Below are positions 25,713-35,200 of a stretch of 40,479 nt of DNA, piece by piece (within the stretch, counting starts at the first letter, position 1; the number at the start of each line of letters is the position of its first letter). The stretch covers positions 1-40,479 of the forward strand of contig JBCCHB010000148.1 in assembly GCA_039028975.1 (NCBI GenBank), given 5' to 3'. The DNA comes from JAHBNG01 sp039028975. GTDB lineage: Bacteria > Chloroflexota > Anaerolineae > Caldilineales > Caldilineaceae. A model generated the notes under the pieces. The model ran no database searches. It was given only the letters and a program-made list of their open reading frames with translations, and was not told the DNA's origin. The position numbers were made by a program, and so were the translations under genes.

Positions 25713-26582
25713 TTAGCCTTTAAGTCCTTGTAACGCAATCCCTTCAATGATAAAGCGCTGTAGAATCAGGTAGAGGATAAAGACCGGGAGAATGACCAAT
25801 ACGGAGGCTGTGGTATGGAGGTGATATTCAATAAAGAAGGCACCCACGAACTCAGCTAGCCCCACAGTAACTGGATACATTTCGCTACGTTGGGCAACCA
25901 CCAACGGCCAAATTAGATCGTCGTATTTAAAGATAAAGACAATAATGGCCAGTGCAGCTACATTGGATCGGATGAGGGGAAAGACAATGCGCCAGTAGAT
26001 ACCAAACTCAGTCGAACCATCAATCCGAGCGGCATCCAATAGATCGCTGGGGATATTATACATAGCCTGCCGCATCAAAAAGACCCCAAAAGGGAAGACG
26101 GTAAACGGCAATATCATGCCTTGGTAGGTGTTGATTAATGGGATAAGGGTCCAGTCCTCAATCCGCAGCAACATCAAAAATTGAGGGAAGAGGTAGGTGA
26201 TGCCTGGCACCATAGAGGCGGAGAGAATCAGCCAAAAGGCCACATTTCCCAATCTGGAGGGATCCTTTACAATTACAAACCCGATCAACGTGCTCGTAAA
26301 GATAATGACCAACGTTGACCCGCCTGCGTAGACAAATGAGTTGATAAAATAGCGGCCAAAATCCGCATTCCAGACGGCCGGATAGTTGGCCAGCGTAAAG
26401 GTCTCTGGCCACCAAGTGGGCGGGATGGAGCGCAGTTCAGATGCCGTTTTGAATGAGGCGATGACAACCCAGTAGAAGGGCAATGCGAAGAGAATCGCCC
26501 CCAGAAGCAATACCGTGTAAATGGCGATATTGCTCATGAGGGAACGAGTTTTGGTGTTTGATTCAGAAGTTGCAATGCTCAC
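25713..26582 (-). CDS. ABC transporter permease, MalG/UgpE type (CUT1)
   Basis: This is a 289-residue inner-membrane permease with six hydrophobic segments starting at about residue 20. The EAA loop that docks the ATPase is clear: D-A-A-R-I-D-G-S-T-E-F-G-I-Y-W-R-I-V-F-P-L at about residue 185. The C-terminal half and the Q-x-x-x-x-x-G-L-x-x-G-x-x-K-G ending fit the CUT1 sugar family. The start is GTG at 26582, preceded by AGG 7 nt upstream that straddles the end of an 86-bp repeat element. The partner permease is at 27501-28403 and the binding protein at 28568-29971, but a TauE/SafE gene and the repeat element separate this subunit from its partner. No ATPase gene is present; such systems often share one encoded elsewhere. 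Confidence 0.85.
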   Translation of the reverse strand: MSIATSESNTKTRSLMSNIAIYTVLLLGAILFALPFYWVVIASFKTASELRSIPPTWWPETFTLANYPAVWNADFGRYFINSFVYAGGSTLVIIFTSTLIGFVIVKDPSRLGNVAFWLILSASMVPGITYLFPQFLMLLRIEDWTLIPLINTYQGMILPFTVFPFGVFLMRQAMYNIPSDLLDAARIDGSTEFGIYWRIVFPLIRSNVAALAIIVFIFKYDDLIWPLVVAQRSEMYPVTVGLAEFVGAFFIEYHLHTTASVLVILPVFILYLILQRFIIEGIALQGLKG

Positions 26583-26591
26583 ATTTATACC

Positions 26592-26678
26592 TATAATGCG
26601 GTCGTTTTGAGAACTGTACTGTTCTACTCTTTTCTATCAAAGAGACCCAATTATGGTTCTCAAACGGACCTGAGTATA
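26592..26678. repeat. 86-bp palindromic repeat family, copy A (diverged)
   Basis: The copy runs from TATAATGCGG to CTGAGTATA (87 bp) and is recognisably the same as copies B and C. Its stem reads TTTGAGAAC and GTTCTCAAA, where the others have TTTGAAAAC and GTTTTCAAA; both arms changed together, so pairing is kept. It ends 10 nt upstream of the MalG-like permease start codon. Confidence 0.7.
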
Positions 26679-26696
26679 ACAGTACGGTCGGATTTT

Positions 26697-27422
26697 CTAC
26701 CCAAAAGACTGAGCCAACAAAGTCACCCCAAAGATAGTGGTTGCCGAATGCAGGATCATCTTGGTCTTTTCTTTCGGCATCTTCTGATGAACGCGCTGCC
26801 CTATCCAAAAAGCAAACAGCACAAACGGCAGAGCAAATGCAAAGTATGTCAGCACTTCTTGGGTCCAAAGGCCAGCTACGCCATACCCAAATAGCTTGAT
26901 AATTGTTACAGGAAGAAAAAGACCCTGAAGGGTTGCTCTAAATTCTTCGGGGGACCAGCCTTTGATAGAGCCGTAGAGAACCGTAGGGGGTCCACTGATA
27001 TTGTAGGCGCCGCTTAACATACCGGCGAAAAAACCAAAAAATATACCCCAATAGGCTCGATTCGATCTCCTCGTTTTGGGCTGAAAAATATTATGCAGAC
27101 CCGCAAGGATTAAGATGCCGCCCAATGCGGCGGTCAACCAACGAGATGGCAGCGATATTAGCCCCCATACACCAAATGGCGTCCCAACCAGAGCAGCCAA
27201 CATGAAGATCCAGGCGGCTCGAATATCGATTTCCTTCCAACTTGTGATCAGGATTAAGACGGTCAAACTCGCTGCGACGAGAAAAATAAGCGGGCTTGCA
27301 CTCTGTACATCCATGAGAAGTAAAAGCAAGGGCATTGCCAACATGCTTTCACCAAAGCCAATGGATGACTTGATCAACGCGGATATAAAAAGCACACTGA
27401 GGATTAAGACCATCTGTTCCAT
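26697..27422 (-). CDS. TauE/SafE-family membrane exporter
   Basis: This is a 241-residue protein with about eight hydrophobic segments in two similar halves, as in TauE/SafE (DUF81) anion exporters. The first half has A-L-I-K-S-S-I-G-F-G-E-S and the second G-F-F-A-G-M-L-S-G-A-Y-N-I-S-G-P-P, the family's paired signature motifs. Family members move sulfite, sulfoacetate or related organic anions. Its position is odd: it sits between the two permease genes of a sugar-type ABC transporter, 78 bp after one and 114 bp before the other. That suggests either a by-product export role (for instance a sulfonate or other anion released in catabolism) or a later insertion. No clear Shine-Dalgarno is present. 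Confidence 0.8.
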   Translation of the reverse strand: MEQMVLILSVLFISALIKSSIGFGESMLAMPLLLLLMDVQSASPLIFLVAASLTVLILITSWKEIDIRAAWIFMLAALVGTPFGVWGLISLPSRWLTAALGGILILAGLHNIFQPKTRRSNRAYWGIFFGFFAGMLSGAYNISGPPTVLYGSIKGWSPEEFRATLQGLFLPVTIIKLFGYGVAGLWTQEVLTYFAFALPFVLFAFWIGQRVHQKMPKEKTKMILHSATTIFGVTLLAQSFG

Positions 27423-27500
27423 AGTCAGATAGTCTGGCCGCGGTCATGGATTCGTCCACAAATAACCGTCATGGACAAAACGATGACCAATGCAGAAAGT

Positions 27501-28403
27501 CTAATACTCATACGTCGCTCGGATGAAGCGATATTGGATATACCCAACCGCTACCATAATCACAAAGAATACGGCGGCCATGGCGCTACCATACCCCGCA
27601 TGATTATATTTGATGGCTGTGTTAAAGATGTGAAACGCCATCATGTTGGTCGCAAAGTTAGGCCCGCCACGCCCTGTACCCGAATCACCCGTCATTACAT
27701 AGACTTCGGTAAAGCCAAGGAATGCCCCCAAGGTCGTAATAATCACCACAAAGGCAATCATAGGCATAAGCAACGGCACTGTGATATGACGAAATCGACT
27801 CCATGCGCTGGCCCCGTCTACTTCTGCAGCTTCATAGTATACTTTGGGAATCGACTGAAGACCGGCCATAAAGAGGACCATGGCATAGCCGGCATCCTTC
27901 CATACCCGAACGAAAGCAAGCGAGCGAAGTGCCCAATCACTGGAAGATAGCCAACGGATCGGTGAAATGCCCACCCAGTCCAGCATGGAATTAAAGAGTC
28001 CTATCTTGCCCGGTAGAAACATATAGCGCCATACCACAGCAATGGCCACCAACGGGACAACGTACGAGGTAAAATAGGCAACTGTAAAGAAGCCACGAAC
28101 CGTTGTGTTCCGAATTCGATTGACCGCAATTGCCAGTAGGAGACCTAAAATTACCACACCTGGCACCACCATGAGCGCAAAGTTGAAGGTGACCCTGAGT
28201 GACTTCCAGAAGGTATCATCACCGATGAGTTCCCGATAGTTAGCCAGCCCAGTAAACTCTTGCATACCCGGTTCCTTAACAAAGAGGCTCCAGTAGAACA
28301 TCTCCGCAATCGGAATCCAGATCATAATCAACATGAAGGCCAACGCAAACACGAGCACGATGCGGCCCATCAGATGTTTGGGAAGAAAGCGTTCCGTGTA
28401 CAT
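27501..28403 (-). CDS. ABC transporter permease, MalF/UgpA type (CUT1)
   Basis: This is a 300-residue inner-membrane permease with six or seven hydrophobic segments. The EAA loop is visible at about residue 190 as E-A-A-E-V-D-G-A-S-A-W-S-R-F-R-H-I-T-V-P-L. The segment G-L-A-N-Y-R-E-L before the second membrane span is typical of CUT1 permeases. It pairs with the MalG-like subunit and is preceded by the solute-binding protein gene across a 164-bp gap with a repeat-rich hairpin. The ATG at 28403 has no Shine-Dalgarno (ACCTTCTTCC precedes it), so translation may depend on coupling or mRNA structure. Confidence 0.85.
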   Translation of the reverse strand: MYTERFLPKHLMGRIVLVFALAFMLIMIWIPIAEMFYWSLFVKEPGMQEFTGLANYRELIGDDTFWKSLRVTFNFALMVVPGVVILGLLLAIAVNRIRNTTVRGFFTVAYFTSYVVPLVAIAVVWRYMFLPGKIGLFNSMLDWVGISPIRWLSSSDWALRSLAFVRVWKDAGYAMVLFMAGLQSIPKVYYEAAEVDGASAWSRFRHITVPLLMPMIAFVVIITTLGAFLGFTEVYVMTGDSGTGRGGPNFATNMMAFHIFNTAIKYNHAGYGSAMAAVFFVIMVAVGYIQYRFIRATYEY

Positions 28404-28465
28404 GGAAGAAGGTGTTTAGTTAGTCGGCTTGTCCCCGTGATGACAGGGATTGGCCGGTAGATCGG

Positions 28466-28553
28466 TAGGTCAGTTGGTCAGTTGGTCAGTTGGTAGACAG
28501 ATCGGTGCCAAATACTGACATACCAAACACCGACCCACCGACATACTGACCTA
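28466..28553 (-). promoter_or_regulatory. Repeat-rich stem-loop between binding-protein and permease genes
   Basis: GGTCAGTT is repeated three times exactly at 28468-28491. TAGGTCAGT (28466-28474) pairs with ACTGACCTA (28545-28553), and further GGT/ACC segments between them can pair in several registers. Stem-loops in this spot commonly protect the upstream binding-protein message and lower permease expression. That role is inferred from position. Confidence 0.4.
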
Positions 28554-28567
28554 ATAGTTACTGTATT

Positions 28568-29971
28568 TTAGCCGTCAGCGGAGAGCCACTGGGGATTTGC
28601 TTCAAAGTCTGCGCCGCTCAGGATGCTCCATTGTGGATTGGCAGAGAGGAACTCATTGCCTTCGTCTTCAACACGCTGCAAGACCTCTGAGATCGCTTCG
28701 CCTTCATCCCGGATAGATGGCAAAATGCGCCCTGTGATGTCTACAACTTCTTCGGGCCAGAAGCCAGGATCAACACTATTCTGCGGCTCATTTTTAATGG
28801 CCACAGCAGCCCAACGTGGACCCGCGTCGGCAGAAAATTCGGGGTCATCCCACATCTCTTTCAAGCTAGGCTGGATGCCGCGCAGCTTGCAATATTTGGA
28901 CAAGTAGGCAGGGCTAACCAGATACTGGAAGAGGCTCCAAGAGGGATCGACGTTGCCTTCAACCTGAGTGGCGACGGTAAAGCCAACGTCTGGCCCGCGG
29001 CGCCCATAGACAGGTTCGCCACTAACGGTCGGTGGTAGGTGTAGGCCCCAGTCAATGTCCGTGTACTGGGTATCCATAATCCCGTTGAACCAAGTCCAGT
29101 TGTAGAGGCAGACTGCGTTACCGAAGCCAAAGCGCTCGCGGGAATGGAGTCCCTCTAAACGTGAATCCAGCTGATGAACATCATAGAGATCCATGATGAA
29201 CTGCCATGCCTGCTGGCCCACATCATCATTCTGCCTCATGCTATCCTTGGTGGGGAAGATGTTGCCATCTACTGCGCCAGCAATCTCGTAGCGTAGATCT
29301 TCGTACATGGAGTATTCGTTACCGAAGAAGGCCAAACCAGAACGCACGAGCGTATCGCCATCCCACTCAGTAATCTCTTTAGCCCATACAATAAAGTCAT
29401 CCCACTTGGCGGGAATATCTTCTGGAGAGTAACCAAGTTCATCTAACAAAGCAGCATTGTAGAAGATCTGAGCGCTAAAGACGCCGTTGGGCAGGCCATA
29501 ATATTCGGCGTCGCCGCCCGTCGGTGAAATACGGTACAAATCAGCGGTGAGAGACCCCATGGATTCTTTGACATCGATCACTTCGCCAGGAATAGGTCGC
29601 AACACTTCTTCCTTGGTCAGGGTATCCAGATGGGTCTCATCAATGGCCGTGACGTCTGGTGCATTCCCAGCAGCGTTGGCCGTCAACAGCTTCTGCTGAA
29701 GCTCGCCACCAGGGACAAACTGCATATCAACCGTGATCCCCGGGTTTTGCGACTCAAAGTCGGGAAGCGCTTCCTCTTCTGTCATGAGGTTAATGCTGCG
29801 CCGATCAACAAACCAAGCAATAAGCTCGGTGCTATCGCCAGCTGGTTCACTACCACCAGACGGTCCATCGCTAGGGGGAACACAAGCAGCAAGTACGGCC
29901 CCAGCAGTTAGGCTACCCGTTAGGGCCAAAAATTGGCGACGGCTAAGATTATGCGTTGTCTTTTCACTCAT
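28568..29971 (-). CDS. ABC transporter solute-binding lipoprotein (CUT1 type)
   Basis: This is 467 residues from the ATG at 29971, chosen because GGAGG (29978-29982) lies 6 nt upstream; an in-frame ATG at 29992 would bury that site. The N-terminus is Tat-like, S-R-R-Q-F-L-A-L-T-G, and runs into a lipobox V-L-A-A-C with Cys30, so the protein should be a folded-export lipoprotein. The mature part has the extracellular solute-binding family 1 pattern: P-x-F-E-x-x-N-P-G-I-T-V near residue 75, G-N-A-P-D-V, and Y-G-L-P-N-G-V-F with the Y-N-A-A-L-L-D-E-L-G segment. Ligands in this family are mostly sugars, sugar alcohols or glycerol-phosphate esters. It heads the transporter operon, and a strong promoter lies about 235 nt upstream. 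Confidence 0.85.
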   Translation of the reverse strand: MSEKTTHNLSRRQFLALTGSLTAGAVLAACVPPSDGPSGGSEPAGDSTELIAWFVDRRSINLMTEEEALPDFESQNPGITVDMQFVPGGELQQKLLTANAAGNAPDVTAIDETHLDTLTKEEVLRPIPGEVIDVKESMGSLTADLYRISPTGGDAEYYGLPNGVFSAQIFYNAALLDELGYSPEDIPAKWDDFIVWAKEITEWDGDTLVRSGLAFFGNEYSMYEDLRYEIAGAVDGNIFPTKDSMRQNDDVGQQAWQFIMDLYDVHQLDSRLEGLHSRERFGFGNAVCLYNWTWFNGIMDTQYTDIDWGLHLPPTVSGEPVYGRRGPDVGFTVATQVEGNVDPSWSLFQYLVSPAYLSKYCKLRGIQPSLKEMWDDPEFSADAGPRWAAVAIKNEPQNSVDPGFWPEEVVDITGRILPSIRDEGEAISEVLQRVEDEGNEFLSANPQWSILSGADFEANPQWLSADG

Positions 29972-30048
29972 CGATTTCCTCCAATGGTTCATATGAGTTG
30001 GATTGGTATAGTCAGTAGAGAATGCAGCGCATCTATCACCAAACGCAA

Positions 30049-30069
30049 CCGTACAATAAGCCGTACGGC
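30049..30069 (-). promoter_or_regulatory. Paired CCGTAC motif in the transporter operon leader
   Basis: A perfect 10-bp palindrome GCCGTACGGC (30060-30069) is accompanied by a second CCGTAC half 11 nt to its left (about 30049-30054). It lies about 140 nt downstream of the candidate -10 and 80 nt before the solute-binding protein start, where a repressor could block elongation. The regulator is unknown. Confidence 0.3.
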
Positions 30070-30206
30070 ATGGCGCCTGCTACTGCACTGCCATCTACTG
30101 ATTTTGCAAGCGAAATTTGGGGAAGTATAGGTACCCAAGCAGACTACTGAGAATAGCTTACCCAGGCAAAATAGTCTATTTTCTTTATCGATGTCACAGG
30201 AGGTTG

Positions 30207-30235
30207 ATTGTAACAGCAAACCACAAGAATGGCAA
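30207..30235 (-). promoter_or_regulatory. Sigma-70-type promoter for the ABC transporter operon
   Basis: On the minus strand, TTGCCA (30230-30235) and TACAAT (30207-30212) are separated by exactly 17 nt. Transcription would begin near 30200, giving a leader of about 230 nt with a CCGTAC palindrome before the binding-protein gene. Confidence 0.6.
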
Positions 30236-30276
30236 TCGGCAAAAAAATGAAATACAAGGAGAGGAATATTATTTTC

Positions 30277-31980
30277 TTAAGAAGCCTTATCAGGGTTATC
30301 ATATACGGCAATCTCCCCAGACTCAAAAATAGGATTACGGGTAGAAAGTTCTGTCAGAACCTCCCGCACACCAGGCACGTGGTAGATAGCCCACCTATGC
30401 CAAGTATTGTCAACAATAATAAAGCGTGCGTTAGCATAAGACGGCGTGATTAGAAACCGTGAGGATGGCACATTGGCTGGCAAATGAGATGAAGCAATTC
30501 CCTGTGCAGCTGCCACCATCTGAAAATCAGCAACATGTGAATCGATGGCCCATGCAATGGACGGTGAGGCAATCACCAGATCGGTTGGCTCCAGATGTCT
30601 ATTAATGAAGCGAATGGCATTTCGGGCATCGGCCGCATCCACCAAAAAGGGATCGATCTCAGTGCGGATCTCATTAGAAATCTGGTCAACCATCCCTCCT
30701 GTGTTAACCATAAAGATCGGAACAGTCAGCATGATCAGTAGTAAGCAAGCGACAGTACCCCCAGCGATATCACTCACCTTTGTCCACAATCGTCCCTCTG
30801 AGAGCAGCCGCGTAGAGTCTATCCAATTGCTTATCTCTTCATGGAGCAAACGCCACACCCACGGTATACCTACACGAAGCAAACAGGCCACACCCAAAGA
30901 GATGAGTGGCAACAGCGGAATCATGTAATAGGCGCTTAAGTGATAGAGTGCTTCTGTCCGACCGATGACAATGATGGGCGAGAGTAAGAGCAGTAAGCCA
31001 AGCGCTCGAATTCGTGAAACCGGATAGACGAAGAAACCAATGATTGCCAGCACAACCCATGGGTCCTGAGTAAACAGCACCTGGCCGTTACGGGCAAGCA
31101 TGGTTACCTGTTGGATTATGTCCCTGCCAGATAGTCTGGATGCAGTATAGCCAAGGTCAAAGATAAATGCCTCTGGCGCGGCCCAATACGACACGCCAGC
31201 ATAGACAACAAAGGGTAACACAATTATCACGAAAGCCCCTGCAAACGCCCGCCAATCCTTTGTGATGACAATCAGGGCAAAAGGTGCCACCAACGCAAAC
31301 ATCCACAGGTCAGAAATCCCACCCATCCCAATCGACAATGCAGCCATGCCTAACCAAGCTTGTCTCATTTTGGCGTCGCAAGTGTTACCCAGAAAATGCC
31401 ATAACCCGAGCAAAACCCCAACGACCAGAGGAGCCAACAGATTGTAACTAAAGCCAAAGCGGCTATAAATGATCGCATCTGGATAGATAGCCAGCAACAG
31501 CGCCGATCCCAATGCCAAACTAGGATCTCGGATCATGCTGCGCACAGCACAAAAGAGAGCGACTACCGTCAATATGCCTAATAGCCCCGTCAACAAACGA
31601 AGCGTATTTATGTCCACGGACATCACACGGAATAGCCCTGCCAGCAACAATTCAAAAAGAGGCAATTTGGCAAAGAGCAAGGTGGAGTCATTCACCACCA
31701 TATACTGAGTACGTCCTTGGGCTAAGTGTTTGGCAATTTCAACGTGGGTTCCCTCATCTGTGTACCAAGAAAGATTGGTCTCTGGACCAGCCAATCGCAG
31801 ATAGCCTGCCAAACCAAGGATGCACAGAAGGGCAGTCCCCTCGATAAGCCAGTAGCTAGCTATACCGCGGTCGCTTTGAAAACCGGAGTTTTCCGCAGCC
31901 TCTATGTGAGAGACCAAACTCCGGTTTTCAAACGGAGCTGAGTATAAATGCGAATGGTTAGCAGGTTGCTTGGGTGACAT
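30277..31980 (-). CDS. GT-C glycosyltransferase-like membrane protein (PMT/ArnT/GT39-like)
   Basis: This is up to 567 residues with about 11 membrane segments and a periplasmic-type C-terminal domain of about 140 residues. The first extracytoplasmic loop has W-Y-T-D-E-G-T-H near residue 76, the D-E motif of the PMT/ArnT/GT39 group, which transfers a sugar from polyprenyl phosphate. The following K-H-L-A-Q-G and L-P-L-F-E-L-L segments agree. The start is uncertain. The ATG at 31980 lacks a Shine-Dalgarno, and residues of about 12-40 are encoded by an 86-bp repeat element (copy B). The element's length is not a multiple of three, so the original start may have been lost or may lie downstream of the element. 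The next gene upstream is the hydantoinase, 254 bp away. Membership in the catabolic cluster is doubtful. Confidence 0.7.
   Translation of the reverse strand: MSPKQPANHSHLYSAPFENRSLVSHIEAAENSGFQSDRGIASYWLIEGTALLCILGLAGYLRLAGPETNLSWYTDEGTHVEIAKHLAQGRTQYMVVNDSTLLFAKLPLFELLLAGLFRVMSVDINTLRLLTGLLGILTVVALFCAVRSMIRDPSLALGSALLLAIYPDAIIYSRFGFSYNLLAPLVVGVLLGLWHFLGNTCDAKMRQAWLGMAALSIGMGGISDLWMFALVAPFALIVITKDWRAFAGAFVIIVLPFVVYAGVSYWAAPEAFIFDLGYTASRLSGRDIIQQVTMLARNGQVLFTQDPWVVLAIIGFFVYPVSRIRALGLLLLLSPIIVIGRTEALYHLSAYYMIPLLPLISLGVACLLRVGIPWVWRLLHEEISNWIDSTRLLSEGRLWTKVSDIAGGTVACLLLIMLTVPIFMVNTGGMVDQISNEIRTEIDPFLVDAADARNAIRFINRHLEPTDLVIASPSIAWAIDSHVADFQMVAAAQGIASSHLPANVPSSRFLITPSYANARFIIVDNTWHRWAIYHVPGVREVLTELSTRNPIFESGEIAVYDNPDKAS
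31861..31946. repeat. 86-bp palindromic repeat family, copy B, inside the 5' end of the GT-C gene
   Basis: The copy starts TATACCGCGG and ends CTGAGTATA (86 bp). A perfect 14-bp stem TTTGAAAACCGGAG / CTCCGGTTTTCAAA lies inside near-matching terminal arms. It is nearly identical to copy C (opposite orientation on the plus strand) and homologous to copy A. Confidence 0.8.
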
Positions 31981-32234
31981 AAAGATAAAGACGTTTGGTC
32001 ACTTCTTTGGGTTCCATCTGCTTAATGACCGCATTCTGTCTCTTCTGAGCCTGCCCTGTTCGGCCATGGGCGCAAAGGACCAGCGAAGCCGAAGGGGGTG
32101 CAACGAGGAAGAATATGTTCCTGCTCCTTGGCTAATTGAATCACTCCAAAAACAATTAACGTGGGACAAAACAAAGTCTACCTTATAATTCTATCGGACT
32201 TACCTCGCTTCACATCGGCATTAAACCAGCAATT

Positions 32235-35200
32235 TCATCCGGTCGTTTCTCGCCTACGTTTATGTTGGCTCGCTTTATAATCAAGCGCGCCATCGCTGAA
32301 CATTGCCCCATACACTCTCCGGGCATGTTCTGTACTGATGATGCCCGCCACCCAATCCTCCTCCACCTTCTCCAGTGGGCGGGTCAAGGGATTACCGATG
32401 CCACCACCACCTGCCGTGCGAACTCTTACCCACTCGCCTTTGTTCAGAACAACCGGATCCTCTCGCTCTCTGCTGCCCTTCACTTCAACAAAAGCTGGTG
32501 CCCCCGCCTGGCCTTTGAGTAATCCCATGGGGGGATGCTCAATAAAGTTCGGCCGAAAGCCAAGGGTTAAGGGTTCATCTGATAAAGACATGAGTCTGAC
32601 AATTTGACCGGAACCACCCCGTTCTCGCCCTGGACCGGCTGAGTCCTGAGCAATTTCACGTTCGATCAGTACTGGGGATCGGGTCTCTGCCACTTCCGTT
32701 GCAATCATCGTGCAGTTGGTGGGGTAAACGGTGCAGTCCCAACCATCACGCCCGCCGGTGGCCCCCATGCCACCTTTGGGCATAAAGGTCATGGAAAAAT
32801 AAGAGCCATCTTTGCGGTTGCCCACAACCCGAAAAATAATGTTGTGACCACAGCCAGCCTGCGTTTTGTCCGGTACGGCTTCGGCCAACGCCGCGTGAAC
32901 CAACGTGCTGATATGGATTCCTGTACGCGTTCTGGCAAAGACAGGGACAGGGGTTTGGGCGTTGAGGATGGTGCCTTCAGGGGCATGGACGCGAATCGGG
33001 CTAAATTGAGGACCAATATTGGGGACTTCTGGTGCGATCATATATTGCATTGCGTAAATCGCATCAGCCAGCGTATAAGAGATGGGAACGTTAATCGCCT
33101 GCCGCGGACGCTGTAAATCAGTGCCGGTGAAGTCCAGTACGAGTTCATCTCCGTCCATTTTGGCCTTTAGAGCCAGATGGATCGGTTTGCGCATCTCTTC
33201 ATTGCCTTCGAGAATGCCATCGGCGTCTAGTTCGGCATAGAAATCGCCTTGGGGAATCTCACGCATGCATTCGACGAAAGCACTTCTAGCTCGGCCGCTT
33301 ATCTCATCCGCGACCTGGGTCAGGTTGAGATCTGAGTGTTCGAGCATTGAGGAGAGGCGTTTGGAAATCACTTCAATCGCGGTCCGCATCGCGTTGATAT
33401 CGCCGAAGACCATTTCGGGGACACGTACATTCGATTTAATGATGGCTTCAACTGCTGAATTAATCTGCCCTTCTTCATAGAGCTTACAGGGCGGCAGCAT
33501 CAGCCCTTCTTCATAGATATCCCAAGCACGAAAGTCGCCAAGCGTACCACCAACATCCGCCACATGCAAGATTGTTCCAATGAAGGCAACCAATTCATTA
33601 TCTTTAAAGAGTGGCGCAATCAAGGCCACATCTGATTTATGACCAGCGCCCAACCAGGGATCGTTGGTCATCACAATATCACCAGGCTTAAAGCTCGCCG
33701 GCGGATAGATTTCGGTGATCAGTCCAATGGTGCGAGGCATACAGGTGACAAAGAGGGGCATACAGGCAGTGGGCATGGCAATGCAGCGGCCTTGTGGGTC
33801 AGAGATAACCAGCGAATAATCTTTGCCGTCCCGAACCGCGCTAGAGAAAGCTGTTTTTAAGAGTGCATGGTCAGCCTCATCGGCAATGGCTCTGAGGCGT
33901 GCGGTGATAATCTCCAGATCTACGGGGCTTAGCTCGCCCTGGGCAACCAGTTGTGTCTGACTTTCAGGCACATGCATAATCAGGTCACCATCATCATTGA
34001 GCGTTAAATGACCGCCAGGACCAGCGACGTAACTGGTGTGCGGTGCTTCAATGACCAATGGACCTTGATAGCTTTGGCCAAGGCTAAGCTGTTCGAGTTT
34101 CATCACTTGAGCCTCGAGCCAGGCATCTTGCTCAGCAAACCAAAGTTTGCGTTTGGCTGTCGGTTGAGGGTCCGTCTCCTTATCTTCTTCTTTGCTAGCC
34201 GCAAGTTCAGGCTCTGGACCTTGCGCGCTTAAGCGGCAGGCACTCACTTCCACCACCCCATCTTGACCTTGACCGTATCTGGCGCTGTACGCTTGGCGAA
34301 ATGCTTTTTCCAGTACATCTGCATCAAGATTCGTTGGATCAATCGACACCTGAATATCGTAGCCCTGCCCTCGATAGCGCATATCAAGGCTAAAGTCAAA
34401 GCGCATCTCCTGACTGGCAACGCCCCCTGAGCTAAGCGTTGTTATGGCTTTTTCCCGCAGTTCATCCACCAGCTTTAAGAGGTCGTCAATGTCAAGCTCA
34501 GGGACACTCGAAAGATAGCTTTGCACCTGTTCAAATCCTACCTGAGCCGTTAAAAAGCCAAAGGCAGATAAAACGCCTGCCTGCCTGGGCAGTATGACCT
34601 GACGGATGCCCAGTGCCTTGGCAATATCAAAAGCGTGTAATGGCGCTGCCCCCCCAAAGGCCAGAAGCGTGAACTCTCGTGGGTCTTCGCCTGATTCGGT
34701 CACATGTAACTGAGCAGCTTGCGCCATGTTCTCATTGATGATGCGCCGAATGCCAACAGCAACTTCATAGGGGCTAAGCCCTGCTTTGGCCCCCACTTTG
34801 GCTAGTGCTTCTTCCGCTTTGGCTTTGTTGAGCTTAAGTCCTCCGGCCAAGGTGGCTTCTTCAGATAAGTATCCTAAGAATAAGTTGGCATCGGTAACAG
34901 TTGGATCTTCACCACCCTGGTTATACGAAGCGGGACCAGGGGTTGCGCCAGCACTTTTCGGACCGACCTTTAAAAAGCCCAGTTCATCCACCCGTCCAAT
35001 GCTGCCGCCCCCAGCGCCCATTTCCAACATGTGAATACTGGGCACTTTGACGGTGGTGCCGCTGCCGGGTTTATTGCGATGCACGCGACCAATTTCAAAA
35101 GAGGGACTACGACTTGGCTCCCCGTTTTGAATCAGGCAGATCTTGGCGGTTGTCCCACCCATATCAAAAGCGAGGGCGCTTTCAACCTCCATGCTTTTGG

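Noticed and set aside
26563..26868. A 101-codon minus-strand frame across the TauE/SafE end and the repeat element
   Set aside because: It overlaps the exporter gene in another frame, and much of it is translated repeat element.
28568..29971. Searching the ABC operon for its ATPase
   Set aside because: No Walker A-bearing transporter subunit occurs in the window; the only Walker A seen belongs to the cyclase protein.
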